DNA from: JAGVXD01 sp964554415
GTDB taxonomy: Archaea > Nanobdellota > Nanobdellia > Pacearchaeales > GW2011-AR1
NCBI GenBank assembly: GCA_964554415.1
Contig: CAZKON010000008.1
Location: 1-33,895, forward strand
DNA: 33,895 nt
Direction: 5' to 3'
The notes beneath the pieces were generated by a model. It saw only the letters and a program-made list of their open reading frames with translations, was not told the origin of the DNA and ran no database searches. The translations under genes and the position numbers were made by a program. Shown here in pieces: positions 1 through 6,933 of the stretch; the stretch's first letter is position 1, and every line of letters begins with the position of its first letter.

Positions 1-253
1 GCGAACGCAGAGCATTCTCGAGGTTTGGATGCAGGAAATTCCTTGGATTCCGGAACATTGCGAACCACTGTGTTCGCGAGTGCCGTCAAGAATCGAATAT
101 TCTTGAGGTTTCCTGACCAGAGAATTGCGCAATCCCTGCAATTCTCTGTGCTCGGGGAGCAACTCCACCTTAAAACGTCAGAAACTTTCAGTTTCTGAGC
201 GCCGTCAAAAACCGAAGGTTTTTGAGGGGTGGAGTTTTCTGGAGGCTCCCCGA
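1..253. repeat. Composite of nested palindromic elements
   Basis: This stretch has no gene and is almost entirely stems. Bases 1-24 are the right half of a TCAAGAATGC-type hairpin also seen whole at 23592-23620, so the array continues left of the window. Perfect arms: 32-38 with 109-115, enclosing hairpins 60-65/72-77 and 87-93/99-105; 118-128 with 138-148 (11 bp); 152-160 with 245-253 (9 bp), enclosing 161-169/228-236 (9 bp), which encloses 178-185/191-198 and 205-213/217-225. The inner module, a short hairpin followed by GCCGTCAA..TTGAGG, recurs at 22814-22868 and 23565-23622. It could act as a terminator or be a mobile palindrome; coding potential was not seen. Confidence 0.75.
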
Positions 254-269
254 CATAAACATCTAAATG

Positions 270-277
270 TTTATTAA
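270..277 (+). promoter_or_regulatory. TATA box of the zinc-ribbon gene
   Basis: TTTATTAA is centred about 26 nt upstream of the ATG at 299, the spacing expected for a leaderless archaeal transcript and repeated at most genes here. It begins 17 bases after the last palindrome of the composite at 1-253. Confidence 0.6.
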
Positions 278-298
278 TCTCAATGTTCTAAAACAAGA

Positions 299-670
299 AT
301 GCCTTACCGTTGTGTTCATTGCACTGCCACTTATGCAGATACATCAAAAGAAGTCCTTTCAGGATGTGTATGCGGAAGTAAATTTTTCTTTTATATTAAA
401 CAAGAGAAGTTAGGACAAATTGCGCAGCAGCAGGAACCAGAATTGACTATTGAAGAAAAAGAGCAAATGGAAGAAGAGCTGCGAGAAATTGCAGGACTGC
501 ATAATCAATCTGAAACTCCAGTGTTTCTTGATTTTGAAAGCGTGAAGGTTATGAAGCCTGGAAAATACCTGATTGATTTGGGAAGACTATTTAGCCGCAA
601 TAAACCTCAAATCTACCAATTGGAAGATGGCAAATATATTGTTGACCTTCACTCTCTACAGCAAGAATGA
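299..670 (+). CDS. Zn-ribbon protein, OapC/DUF2072-like (COG3364 type)
   Basis: A 123-residue protein with an N-terminal zinc ribbon made by C5-x2-C8 and C23-x-C25, followed by an acidic helical linker (residues about 50-67) and a C-terminal part with the pattern 'VKVMKPGKYLIDLGRLF'. This arrangement resembles the archaeal zinc-ribbon family often called OapC or DUF2072, whose biochemical role is not established; an informational or nucleic-acid role is only inferred. The start is supported by a TATA box about 26 nt upstream. The gene is monocistronic: palindromic composite before it and a two-hairpin element 16 bases after its stop. The family call is from memory of the sequence pattern. Confidence 0.65.
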   Translation: MPYRCVHCTATYADTSKEVLSGCVCGSKFFFYIKQEKLGQIAQQQEPELTIEEKEQMEEELREIAGLHNQSETPVFLDFESVKVMKPGKYLIDLGRLFSRNKPQIYQLEDGKYIVDLHSLQQE

Positions 671-686
671 TGAAGAGAATTTGTTA

Positions 687-783
687 TATAGAGGACTTTG
701 AAAAACTCCAAAGTCCTCTATCGAACCGCTTTGAAAACCCTCTTAGAACTACAAAATGGAGGATTATTCAAAGCTTTCTATAG
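687..783. repeat. Type I two-hairpin element (copy D)
   Basis: Perfect 13-bp arms 688-700/709-721 form hairpin 1. Hairpin 2 pairs 728-735 with 767-774. The element starts with TATAG and ends with CTATAG, and its second loop contains GAACTACAAAAT, close to GAACTACGAATAT in the copy at 2152-2246. Arm sequence differs completely from the other copies while layout is kept. It lies just after the stop codon of the zinc-ribbon gene, so it may also serve as a 3'-end structure. Confidence 0.6.
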
Positions 784-834
784 AAACATATGAGAATTCT
801 AATGCTAAACAAAAACGATAAACAAAACCCTACG

Positions 835-842
835 TTTAAAAA
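835..842 (+). promoter_or_regulatory. TATA box of cca
   Basis: TTTAAAAA is centred 25-26 nt upstream of the ATG at 864 but only 17 nt upstream of the ATG at 855. This favours 864 as the leaderless start of cca. Confidence 0.5.
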
Positions 843-863
843 GAACACACTCTTATGAGTATA

Positions 864-2141
864 ATGATATCATACTCTCTTTTACAAAAACTTAATGTTC
901 TGCCTTCAGCATCTGAGATTAAATTACTGGACAGCGCGACTGAATGGATTATTGCAGTTCTTAATATCGCGCTTGTCCCACTGCGCAAGCATGCGTCAGT
1001 TGTTGTTGGCGGGAGTTATGCAAAAGGAACTCTTGTTGCAAGCTCAATGTATGATATAGATGTTTTCATTCGTTATGATGGAGACATATATGAGTTGATG
1101 CGCCATCTTTTGCCAGCACTTCGAGAGATTTGCTTGCAACATGGTCTTCTGCTGGAAAGAGTTCATGGGAGCCGCGAGTATTTCCGCATCTATTATACGC
1201 CAAATATTGTTTTTGAAATTGTGCCTGTTAATGCAATCAAGAACCCTAACGAGGCATCGAATGTGACTGATTTGAGTTATTCCCATGTCTCATACATCAG
1301 AAAAGAACTGCGCAAAAACAAAAAATTAGTGCGTGAAATCTGTCTGGCAAAACTATTTTGCAAGGCGCAGAGAGTGTATGGTGCTGAGAGTTATGTGCAG
1401 GGCTTCTCTGGATATGCTCTTGAGTGTCTTGTCATTTTTTATGGTTCTTTTCTCAAAATGGTAAAGAATCTTGCGCGAGCTAAGGCACATATCGTCCTTG
1501 ACCCTGGAAAAAGATACCATAACAAGAAAGAGATTCTGCTTTCTCTTAATGAAAGCAAGCTCCGCAGCCCTCTTGTTCTTGTTGACCCAACATGGAAAGA
1601 AAGAAATGTTCTTGCAGCACTTAGCCGGGAGACATTTTTACAATTTCAGAAGAAGGCACAAGCTTTTCTTAGGCGACCTTGGGCAGAATTTTTTGTCGTA
1701 AAAAACCTGACTGAAGAGGATATTGCTGTCCGTGCACGCAAATTGCACTCAGAAGTTATATGTGTTGTACTTGAAACACTGAAACAACCAGGGGATATTG
1801 CTGGCACGAAACTAAAAAAATTTGCCGATACATTAGCGAGATATTTTGCGCCTCATTTCTTAATAGTTAGCCGCGAATTTTTATATTCCGGAACGCATAC
1901 AGCAAAGGCATATTATTTTGTTAAATCTGCAAGAGCAACCCTCCATAAAGGTCCGCCGCTAAGTATGAAAGAACATGCGCGACAGTTCAAGAGAGAACAC
2001 CCTAATGCAATTGTAAAGCGTGGGATTATGTATGCTCCTCTGCCGCAACCTGCATCAGCGCAAGAATATATCAGGCATTTTCTTCAGCGTTATGCGAAGA
2101 TGATAAGAGAGATGGATGTAAGCAGCGTAAGAGTTGCCTAA
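864..2141 (+). CDS. cca: CCA-adding tRNA nucleotidyltransferase (archaeal class I)
   Basis: Adds or repairs the 3'-terminal CCA of tRNAs using CTP and ATP. The 425-residue length fits archaeal class I enzymes. Seen: the nucleotidyltransferase signature GGSYAKGT (residues 49-56), the carboxylates of YDIDVF (D64, D66), the third-carboxylate region FEIVPV (E118, where archaeal homologues usually have Asp), and the archaeal tail-domain signature 'YVQGFSGYALECLVIFYGSF'. The ATG at 864 was chosen because the TATA box lies 25-26 nt upstream; an ATG at 855 would add three residues. The enzyme is needed here: the tRNA-Thr at 17237-17362 has no encoded CCA. A type I palindromic element follows the stop codon by 10 bases. 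Confidence 0.9.
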   Translation: MISYSLLQKLNVLPSASEIKLLDSATEWIIAVLNIALVPLRKHASVVVGGSYAKGTLVASSMYDIDVFIRYDGDIYELMRHLLPALREICLQHGLLLERVHGSREYFRIYYTPNIVFEIVPVNAIKNPNEASNVTDLSYSHVSYIRKELRKNKKLVREICLAKLFCKAQRVYGAESYVQGFSGYALECLVIFYGSFLKMVKNLARAKAHIVLDPGKRYHNKKEILLSLNESKLRSPLVLVDPTWKERNVLAALSRETFLQFQKKAQAFLRRPWAEFFVVKNLTEEDIAVRARKLHSEVICVVLETLKQPGDIAGTKLKKFADTLARYFAPHFLIVSREFLYSGTHTAKAYYFVKSARATLHKGPPLSMKEHARQFKREHPNAIVKRGIMYAPLPQPASAQEYIRHFLQRYAKMIREMDVSSVRVA

Positions 2142-2151
2142 CAGCTCAATT

Positions 2152-2246
2152 TATAGGGAATCACATTAATAATCGTAATATTTGTATGTGATTCCCTATC
2201 TATCGAACAACTAAAGAACTACGAATATTAAAGTTATTTGATATAG
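2152..2246. repeat. Type I two-hairpin element (copy A, uninterrupted reference copy)
   Basis: Hairpin 1 has perfect 14-bp arms 2153-2166/2186-2199. Hairpin 2 pairs CTATCGAACAACT (2200-2212) imperfectly with 2232-2246. Ends are TATAG and ATATAG. The sequence is nearly identical to the outer frame at 22768-23163, which carries two insertions, so this copy shows the pre-insertion state. It lies between the stop codons of cca and the TrmB-family gene, where a bidirectional terminator role is also possible. Confidence 0.75.
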
Positions 2247-2260
2247 TTTCTCTGGCAGTT

Positions 2261-3052
2261 CTATTGTACACCATTCCCGTTCTTGAATGCATGCTCAACA
2301 ATGTGAGCCAGAGACTCTGTAAAATAAGGCGAACTTAGCCAGACACCCATCTCTTCGTCAGCATGTTCCGGAGTAATCATGAGCAGAGCCTGCTTTCCGT
2401 CAACAATGAAGAAACGCGCAGGTGAATCTATATGTTTTGCCTTCAAATTGTGCTTTACATTGAGGCGCTTGACCTTTTCTAAATCACCGGAAAGAGCAAG
2501 ACGGACTTTAATATTTGCTTTGTTAAGACGATCTAGTGCAGGTATCAAAACGCGACTCTTGTTCTCGAAGTCAGGAGCAGAAGTGCAAACTAATACTTCC
2601 TTTTCTGAACTCTCAAGAATCTCCCGGACCTTTGCGATTATATTTGATCTGCCTTTCAAAGAACCAGTAAGTTCGTTTGGTTTTATCGGTGAAATGCCTG
2701 AATTATGAAGTTGTTCCAGCTCTGTGTATTCATTTGTTGTTTTCAGAGCTACAAGCGCCTTGACTTTTTCCTGTGCTTCAGACATAGTCTCTGTCTTCAT
2801 CTTTTCGATTATTTCTGTTGGCTTGACTGAGATATACTTTACTGGCTTGCCAATCTTAACAATTGCAAAACCCCTCTTCTCCAATGATTCAAGAACGTCA
2901 TAAGCCCTGCTTCTTGGCACGCCTGAAATCTCTGCGACTTCTCCTGCAGAAGCAATGCCTTTTGAAAGCAAAGCTAGCCAAATCTTTGTTTCGTAAATAT
3001 TCAAATTGAAGTGCTCCTTTATGTGCTTTACCAGTTCTTGTTTCATTATCAT
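2261..3052 (-). CDS. TrmB-family transcriptional regulator
   Basis: A 263-residue regulator with the two-part build of the TrmB family. Residues about 8-80 are a winged helix-turn-helix ('YETKIWLALLSKGIASAGEV', then 'GVPRSRAYDVLESLEKRG'). Residues about 125-260 resemble the phospholipase-D-like effector domain of TrmB proteins ('EVLVCTSAPDFENKSRVLIP'). TrmB proteins generally control sugar transport or central carbon genes by binding sugars; the ligand here cannot be told. The ATG at 3052 lies 26 nt from a TATA box at 3074-3082; a second in-frame ATG is two codons further in. It converges with cca across the type I element. Confidence 0.85.
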   Translation of the reverse strand: MIMKQELVKHIKEHFNLNIYETKIWLALLSKGIASAGEVAEISGVPRSRAYDVLESLEKRGFAIVKIGKPVKYISVKPTEIIEKMKTETMSEAQEKVKALVALKTTNEYTELEQLHNSGISPIKPNELTGSLKGRSNIIAKVREILESSEKEVLVCTSAPDFENKSRVLIPALDRLNKANIKVRLALSGDLEKVKRLNVKHNLKAKHIDSPARFFIVDGKQALLMITPEHADEEMGVWLSSPYFTESLAHIVEHAFKNGNGVQ

Positions 3053-3073
3053 GCTGGAGTGATAAAACAGGGG

Positions 3074-3082
3074 TATTTAAAT
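3074..3082 (-). promoter_or_regulatory. TATA box of the TrmB-family gene
   Basis: ATTTAAATA on the minus strand, centred 26 nt from the ATG at 3052, implies a leaderless mRNA. Confidence 0.6.
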
Positions 3083-3117
3083 CTTTCTATTGTTGTAACT
3101 AATAAATGACAATTCTG

Positions 3118-4041
3118 TTAGATAAGATATGCAATTCCCAGAGCCAAGAAACAGCCTATTGAAATAAAAGGCATTGCTGGATAAAACTTTCCCTTTTCAG
3201 ACATATAGAAAAGGACTGCAAGCGCCAGAGTTGCCCCTACTGAAACAATGAAACCATACCAAAACGAAAGCTGCTGCATAACTACGCCCGCAAGAATAAT
3301 GGGGAATACGACATCACCGCCGCCTAAAATTGCGACACTCACTTTAACAGACTTCTTACTTCCTGCCTGTTTCTTTATTCCTGTCCTGTCTTTTGAGTTC
3401 ATATAAGGAATAAAGAATCCTGAAAATATCTTAAGAGTCTTAATCTGATAACGCGCCATTCTCTGCATAAATCCTGTGTGCCAGACAGCATACATATCAT
3501 ACAGGGAAATAAGAATAAGTAAAATAATCGCTGTGGTAATTGTGACGAGCGGGACGAAGATAGCTGCAATTCCAGGATATATCATCACTTCGGTAAGATT
3601 GTGAATAATAATATTGCGCTTGAAGACCTTGAAATAAGCCAGAGGCAGAGCGACAAGTATTGCGATGAATGACGCTGCAGTAAATTTAGGCAGAGCAGCT
3701 GTGAGTGTTATGCCTAAAGCAATAATTACAACGAGAAAGAACCAGAGGCGCAGGAATTTTTCTGCATTGAATCGCATCAATAAAATCATAAGAACAATCG
3801 CAATTGCAAGTGCGATTATAATTGAAACTAGACTTGATTTTGGCTTGATGTCTTGCGGAGGGTCCATACCATAAGGGAGATTGTAAGTTGTGATGTTCTC
3901 AAGTGTTGTGGTATTATCTTCATTGAACTTCACAACTTGTTCTACCTCTGGAGCATAGGAAGCAACTACACCCAGACCGATTAGTTGTGTGAGCAAAAAC
4001 ATGCCTAAAAGAACAAGTGTTATTGTTAAGGAATGTTTCAT
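3118..4041 (-). CDS. Presenilin/signal-peptide-peptidase-type intramembrane aspartyl protease
   Basis: A polytopic membrane protein of 307 residues with the three hallmarks of presenilin homologues: the YD motif (Y181-D182 in 'LLILISLYDMYAVW'), the GxGD-type motif (240-243, 'LGGGDVVFP', catalytic D243) and a PAL-like motif near the C-terminus (PAMPF, 288-292). About nine hydrophobic segments are visible, with an extracytoplasmic N-terminal loop around residues 30-68 and a polar loop at about 213-232 between the two catalytic aspartates. Archaeal homologues cleave transmembrane helices within the bilayer; the substrate is unknown. The start has a TATA box (4063-4070) 26 nt upstream. It shares strand with fttA but has its own promoter. 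Confidence 0.88.
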   Translation of the reverse strand: MKHSLTITLVLLGMFLLTQLIGLGVVASYAPEVEQVVKFNEDNTTTLENITTYNLPYGMDPPQDIKPKSSLVSIIIALAIAIVLMILLMRFNAEKFLRLWFFLVVIIALGITLTAALPKFTAASFIAILVALPLAYFKVFKRNIIIHNLTEVMIYPGIAAIFVPLVTITTAIILLILISLYDMYAVWHTGFMQRMARYQIKTLKIFSGFFIPYMNSKDRTGIKKQAGSKKSVKVSVAILGGGDVVFPIILAGVVMQQLSFWYGFIVSVGATLALAVLFYMSEKGKFYPAMPFISIGCFLALGIAYLI

Positions 4042-4062
4042 ACAGAAATGAAGATAAATGTG

Positions 4063-4070
4063 TTTTTAAG
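4063..4070 (-). promoter_or_regulatory. TATA box of the presenilin homologue
   Basis: CTTAAAAA on the minus strand lies about 26 nt upstream of the ATG at 4041, giving this gene a promoter of its own despite the 74-bp gap from fttA. Confidence 0.5.
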
Positions 4071-4115
4071 GGTTTGTGCGCTTTCTGTGTTGTGGGAAAA
4101 GTACGGATTGGAAAT

Positions 4116-5996
4116 TTACTTCAATCTTATTGTTTCAAGATTTCTGGGCACGAGGGTCTCAATATGATTTAGCTTATAAAGAGTAGACGCCAAATCCAGA
4201 CACTTTGAGACTTCTCCGTGATTGATGATAATCTTCTTTGGCCGAGGACTCATCCGGCTGACGTATTGCAGAAGCTCGTTGCGACCTGAATGTGCGGAAA
4301 ATCCGCTAATGGTTTCAACCTGCATATTGATAATAACTTTCTCGCCGTCAACAAAGACTTCCTGCGCGCCTTCCTGCACTGTACGGCCAAGAGAACCTAA
4401 AGCCTGATAACATCCAAAGACAATAAGATTTTTCTGGCTGCTCGCGAGGTTTTTAAAATATTCTACAGATGCGCCACCGACAAGCATACCTGATGTGGCA
4501 ATTATAATACAAGGTCCACCTTCCAGCACATCTTTACGTTCTGCTGGGCTGCCAATGCGTTTAACACTGCCTGAGGTAAATGGATTGTTGTCTTGAAATA
4601 TCTGGTTGCGTACAGCTGCACTTAAAAAATCAGGATAGGCAGTGTGGATTGCAGTAATATCCCAGACCATTCCGTCTATATAGACAGGAACATTTGGTAG
4701 CAAGCCAGTGCGCACTGCTTCTTCAACACGTAATACTGTTTCTTGTGAGTGACCCAGACCAAGTTCAGGCAGGAGAACTTTTCCATTACGCTCGATAGTT
4801 TTTTTCACTAAATCAATGAAATGCTGCTCCACTTCCTGACGGGGAGGTAAAACATCATCCCTTGAACCATAAGTAGATTCTATAGTTAATGTCTCAATAC
4901 GGGGAAAATGGTTGGCTGCAGGATCTAAGAGGCGAGTCTTTGCATATTTGGTGTCTGCACCATAAACAAGATTGTGCAAACCATTGCCAACGTTAATATG
5001 CACTTGCGCAGAGCCAAGCACGTGCCCTGCGTTATACAATGTAATGCGGATGTCCGGAGTAATATCAGTTACTTCCCCATAATCAAGAGTTATTGAATGA
5101 CGCACCATTTCTTTGATATCCTCTGCCCTATAAAGTGGAGATGCGGCTTGCTTGTATGCCACACCTACGAAATCCAGAGCGAGAAGCGCGGCTATATCCC
5201 TGGTAGGGGCTGTCAGATAGACAGGACCACGATATCCCATCTTATAGAGATAGGGTATAAGTCCTGAGTGGTCAATGTGAGCGTGTGAAAGCACAATAGC
5301 ACTAATTGAATTCAAGTCCCCTATTTCGCAGACATCCATATAGGGAAATCGCTCTTGTCCTTCTGAGATTGCCGGATTAATTCCGCAGTCTAAAAGAACT
5401 TTTGAGTTTGGTGTATGGAGAAGAAGACAAGAACGACCCACCTGCCGCCCGCTTCCGAGATAGGTAAGACGAACCCATATATCCTTTTTTTCAGGATTCC
5501 AATCAGTATAAATCTTTTTTCCAATCGCATCGAGAAACTTTCTTCTATATGCATTGTTTGCATATAAAACTGAACGGATTTTTTCTGTAATTTTGCTAGG
5601 GATTGCGGAACTGCGCTGTACCACCGGAGACCAGAATGTTGCGCGCCGAATGTCATTTAATACAGCGCCCTGTTTGCCGATAACTATTCCTGGTTTTTTT
5701 GCTTCTATAATCACAGTACTGCGCTGCACGTCAAAGATAATATTCTCTATTGATGCTTCCTCTGGAACAATTGCACGAATTGTCTTATCGGTATCACCTT
5801 CGCTGGCAAGAATGCTCTGCTCTGCACGGAGCTCGATGCGCTTTTTTATCTTATCAACAACTTCTTTTACTTTTGATTCGCCTGTCCTGAAAAACTCTTT
5901 ATCTTCCGTGTAAAGAACTATGTTTGCACCTTCAAAAGTAACACTGCTTATAATTTTTGGCAGTTCGTCCTTTATGCTTTTTAGAATATCTGGCAT
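4116..5996 (-). CDS. fttA: FttA/aCPSF1, transcription-termination ribonuclease
   Basis: The 626-residue protein has the domain order of archaeal aCPSF1: two N-terminal KH-like domains (residues about 1-145, with GKQG at 107-110), a metallo-beta-lactamase domain with HAHIDH (238-243) as zinc-binding motif, an inserted beta-CASP domain, and C-terminal histidine motifs (FSAHSG, IINHGE). aCPSF1 cleaves nascent RNA at U-rich sites and, with Spt4/5, releases RNA polymerase; it is the archaeal relative of eukaryotic CPSF73. The ATG at 5996 has a strong GGAGG nine bases upstream, unlike its mostly leaderless neighbours. The whole leader is a palindromic element (5994-6077). psmB lies upstream with its own promoter. 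Confidence 0.93.
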   Translation of the reverse strand: MPDILKSIKDELPKIISSVTFEGANIVLYTEDKEFFRTGESKVKEVVDKIKKRIELRAEQSILASEGDTDKTIRAIVPEEASIENIIFDVQRSTVIIEAKKPGIVIGKQGAVLNDIRRATFWSPVVQRSSAIPSKITEKIRSVLYANNAYRRKFLDAIGKKIYTDWNPEKKDIWVRLTYLGSGRQVGRSCLLLHTPNSKVLLDCGINPAISEGQERFPYMDVCEIGDLNSISAIVLSHAHIDHSGLIPYLYKMGYRGPVYLTAPTRDIAALLALDFVGVAYKQAASPLYRAEDIKEMVRHSITLDYGEVTDITPDIRITLYNAGHVLGSAQVHINVGNGLHNLVYGADTKYAKTRLLDPAANHFPRIETLTIESTYGSRDDVLPPRQEVEQHFIDLVKKTIERNGKVLLPELGLGHSQETVLRVEEAVRTGLLPNVPVYIDGMVWDITAIHTAYPDFLSAAVRNQIFQDNNPFTSGSVKRIGSPAERKDVLEGGPCIIIATSGMLVGGASVEYFKNLASSQKNLIVFGCYQALGSLGRTVQEGAQEVFVDGEKVIINMQVETISGFSAHSGRNELLQYVSRMSPRPKKIIINHGEVSKCLDLASTLYKLNHIETLVPRNLETIRLK

Positions 5997-6077
5997 GTCA
6001 AGAATCCTCCTTCATTGTATTGGGATTCTTGAGCATGCTCAAGAACTGAAAAAATAGATAAAAAGTTTTTGACATGT
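5994..6077 (-). repeat. Type II two-hairpin element forming the fttA leader
   Basis: Perfect 10-bp arms 5998-6007/6023-6032, the linker GCATGCTC (6033-6040), then arms 6041-6047/6064-6070 (one G-T pair), ending TGACATGT. Arm layout, linker and right end match the element inside 23028-23146. On the minus strand the second loop contains an A/T-rich TATA-like stretch (about 6058-6066) and the first hairpin contains GGAGG, so the element appears to supply promoter, leader and ribosome binding site for fttA. Confidence 0.65.
6006..6010 (-). promoter_or_regulatory. Shine-Dalgarno site of fttA
   Basis: GGAGG on the minus strand is nine bases from the ATG at 5996 and fixes that start. Two of its bases lie in the base-paired arm 5998-6007/6023-6032, so the hairpin could hide the site. 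Confidence 0.6.
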
Positions 6078-6116
6078 TATATGACTCCTGAATAGATTAG
6101 ATTATTCATAAAACCT

Positions 6117-6135
6117 TTAGAATTCCAAATTCTAA
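6117..6135. repeat. Short hairpin between fttA and psmB
   Basis: TTAGAATT, three loop bases, AATTCTAA: perfect 8-bp arms about 45 bases beyond the psmB stop codon. A 3'-end structure for psmB is possible. TTGACATGT recurs at 6159-6167, matching the right end of the type II element, so a second decayed element may be present. Confidence 0.4.
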
Positions 6136-6178
6136 TTGCTCTTTGTTGTGATAAAGGACTTGACATGTGAAAATATAA

Positions 6179-6832
6179 TTATCTGTATTCTGCAACAATT
6201 TCTTCAGAAACCACTTGTTTTATGCCGTCTTTTGTGATGGTAAAAACATCAATACCGTTGCCAGAACCAGTGTCTCGTTGAGTAGATGATTTCAGACATT
6301 CTTTCGCCAGTTCAACTCCCTCTTTAACTGACAAGTCTTTCTTATAGAGGCGTTCTAGCAACCCTAAAATGTAAGGCATTCCTGAAGAAAAGTTTGCATC
6401 GTACTCTTTGACTTTGTAAACTCCTCCTGCAGGTTCTATAGTATACAATTCAGAGGTGCCATCTTCATTAAAACCTGCAATCAATGTTCCAACAATATTC
6501 ATAAGCATTGCCGGAGTTCTGATATTGCGATAAGTCATCATGGCGACGAGTTGCGCTGCTTCCTGCACAGTTGGTCTGCTTTTTGCGCGGAGTTCTTTAA
6601 GACGAAGCTCTGCGGCGAGCAATTTATTTGTAAGCTGTGCATCTGCCACGCCTCCAGTATATGCTACTACAAGATATTCATTTACTCGCAGTATCTTCTG
6701 ATACTTTTTGTCCATGACAAGATTACCTGCGGTAACTCTTCTGTCAGCACCTAATATAATACCATCTCTACATGTAATGCCCACTAGGCTTGTATTAGAC
6801 TTCAGCATGTTGTTCTTAATATCCTGTTCCAT
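6179..6832 (-). CDS. psmB: Proteasome beta subunit
   Basis: Catalytic subunit of the 20S proteasome, an N-terminal-threonine protease. The 217-residue precursor has a 13-residue propeptide. T14 is the likely mature Thr1; counted from it, the expected Asp17 (D30 in GADRR) and Lys33 (K46 in KKYQKI) fall exactly in register, and the C-terminal TGSGNGID motif is present. The residue before the cleavage point is Asn13, whereas most archaeal beta subunits have Gly there; a different processing efficiency is conceivable. A TATA box at 6854-6862 is centred 26 nt upstream. No alpha subunit lies in the window. Confidence 0.93.
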   Translation of the reverse strand: MEQDIKNNMLKSNTSLVGITCRDGIILGADRRVTAGNLVMDKKYQKILRVNEYLVVAYTGGVADAQLTNKLLAAELRLKELRAKSRPTVQEAAQLVAMMTYRNIRTPAMLMNIVGTLIAGFNEDGTSELYTIEPAGGVYKVKEYDANFSSGMPYILGLLERLYKKDLSVKEGVELAKECLKSSTQRDTGSGNGIDVFTITKDGIKQVVSEEIVAEYR

Positions 6833-6853
6833 AAAGCTCTGAGAATCTTCTCG

Positions 6854-6862
6854 TTTATTTAA
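6854..6862 (-). promoter_or_regulatory. TATA box of psmB
   Basis: TTAAATAAA on the minus strand, centred 26 nt upstream of the psmB ATG, implies a leaderless mRNA separate from rad50, whose stop is at 6934. Confidence 0.6.
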
Positions 6863-6933
6863 TTCTCTGCAACGTCCAAGAACAAAATTCCTGACGAGTG
6901 AGAACCTCTGCCATTATGTTAAGAAAAGAGTAT

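Noticed and set aside
1..253. Riboswitch or T-box upstream of the zinc-ribbon gene
   Set aside because: The TATA box lies downstream of the structure, so it is not in the transcript; the modules recur elsewhere in other contexts.
2152..2246. Simple intrinsic terminator between convergent genes
   Set aside because: Termination is possible, but conserved loops, two hairpins and the interrupted copy at 22768-23163 show that it is a repeat family.
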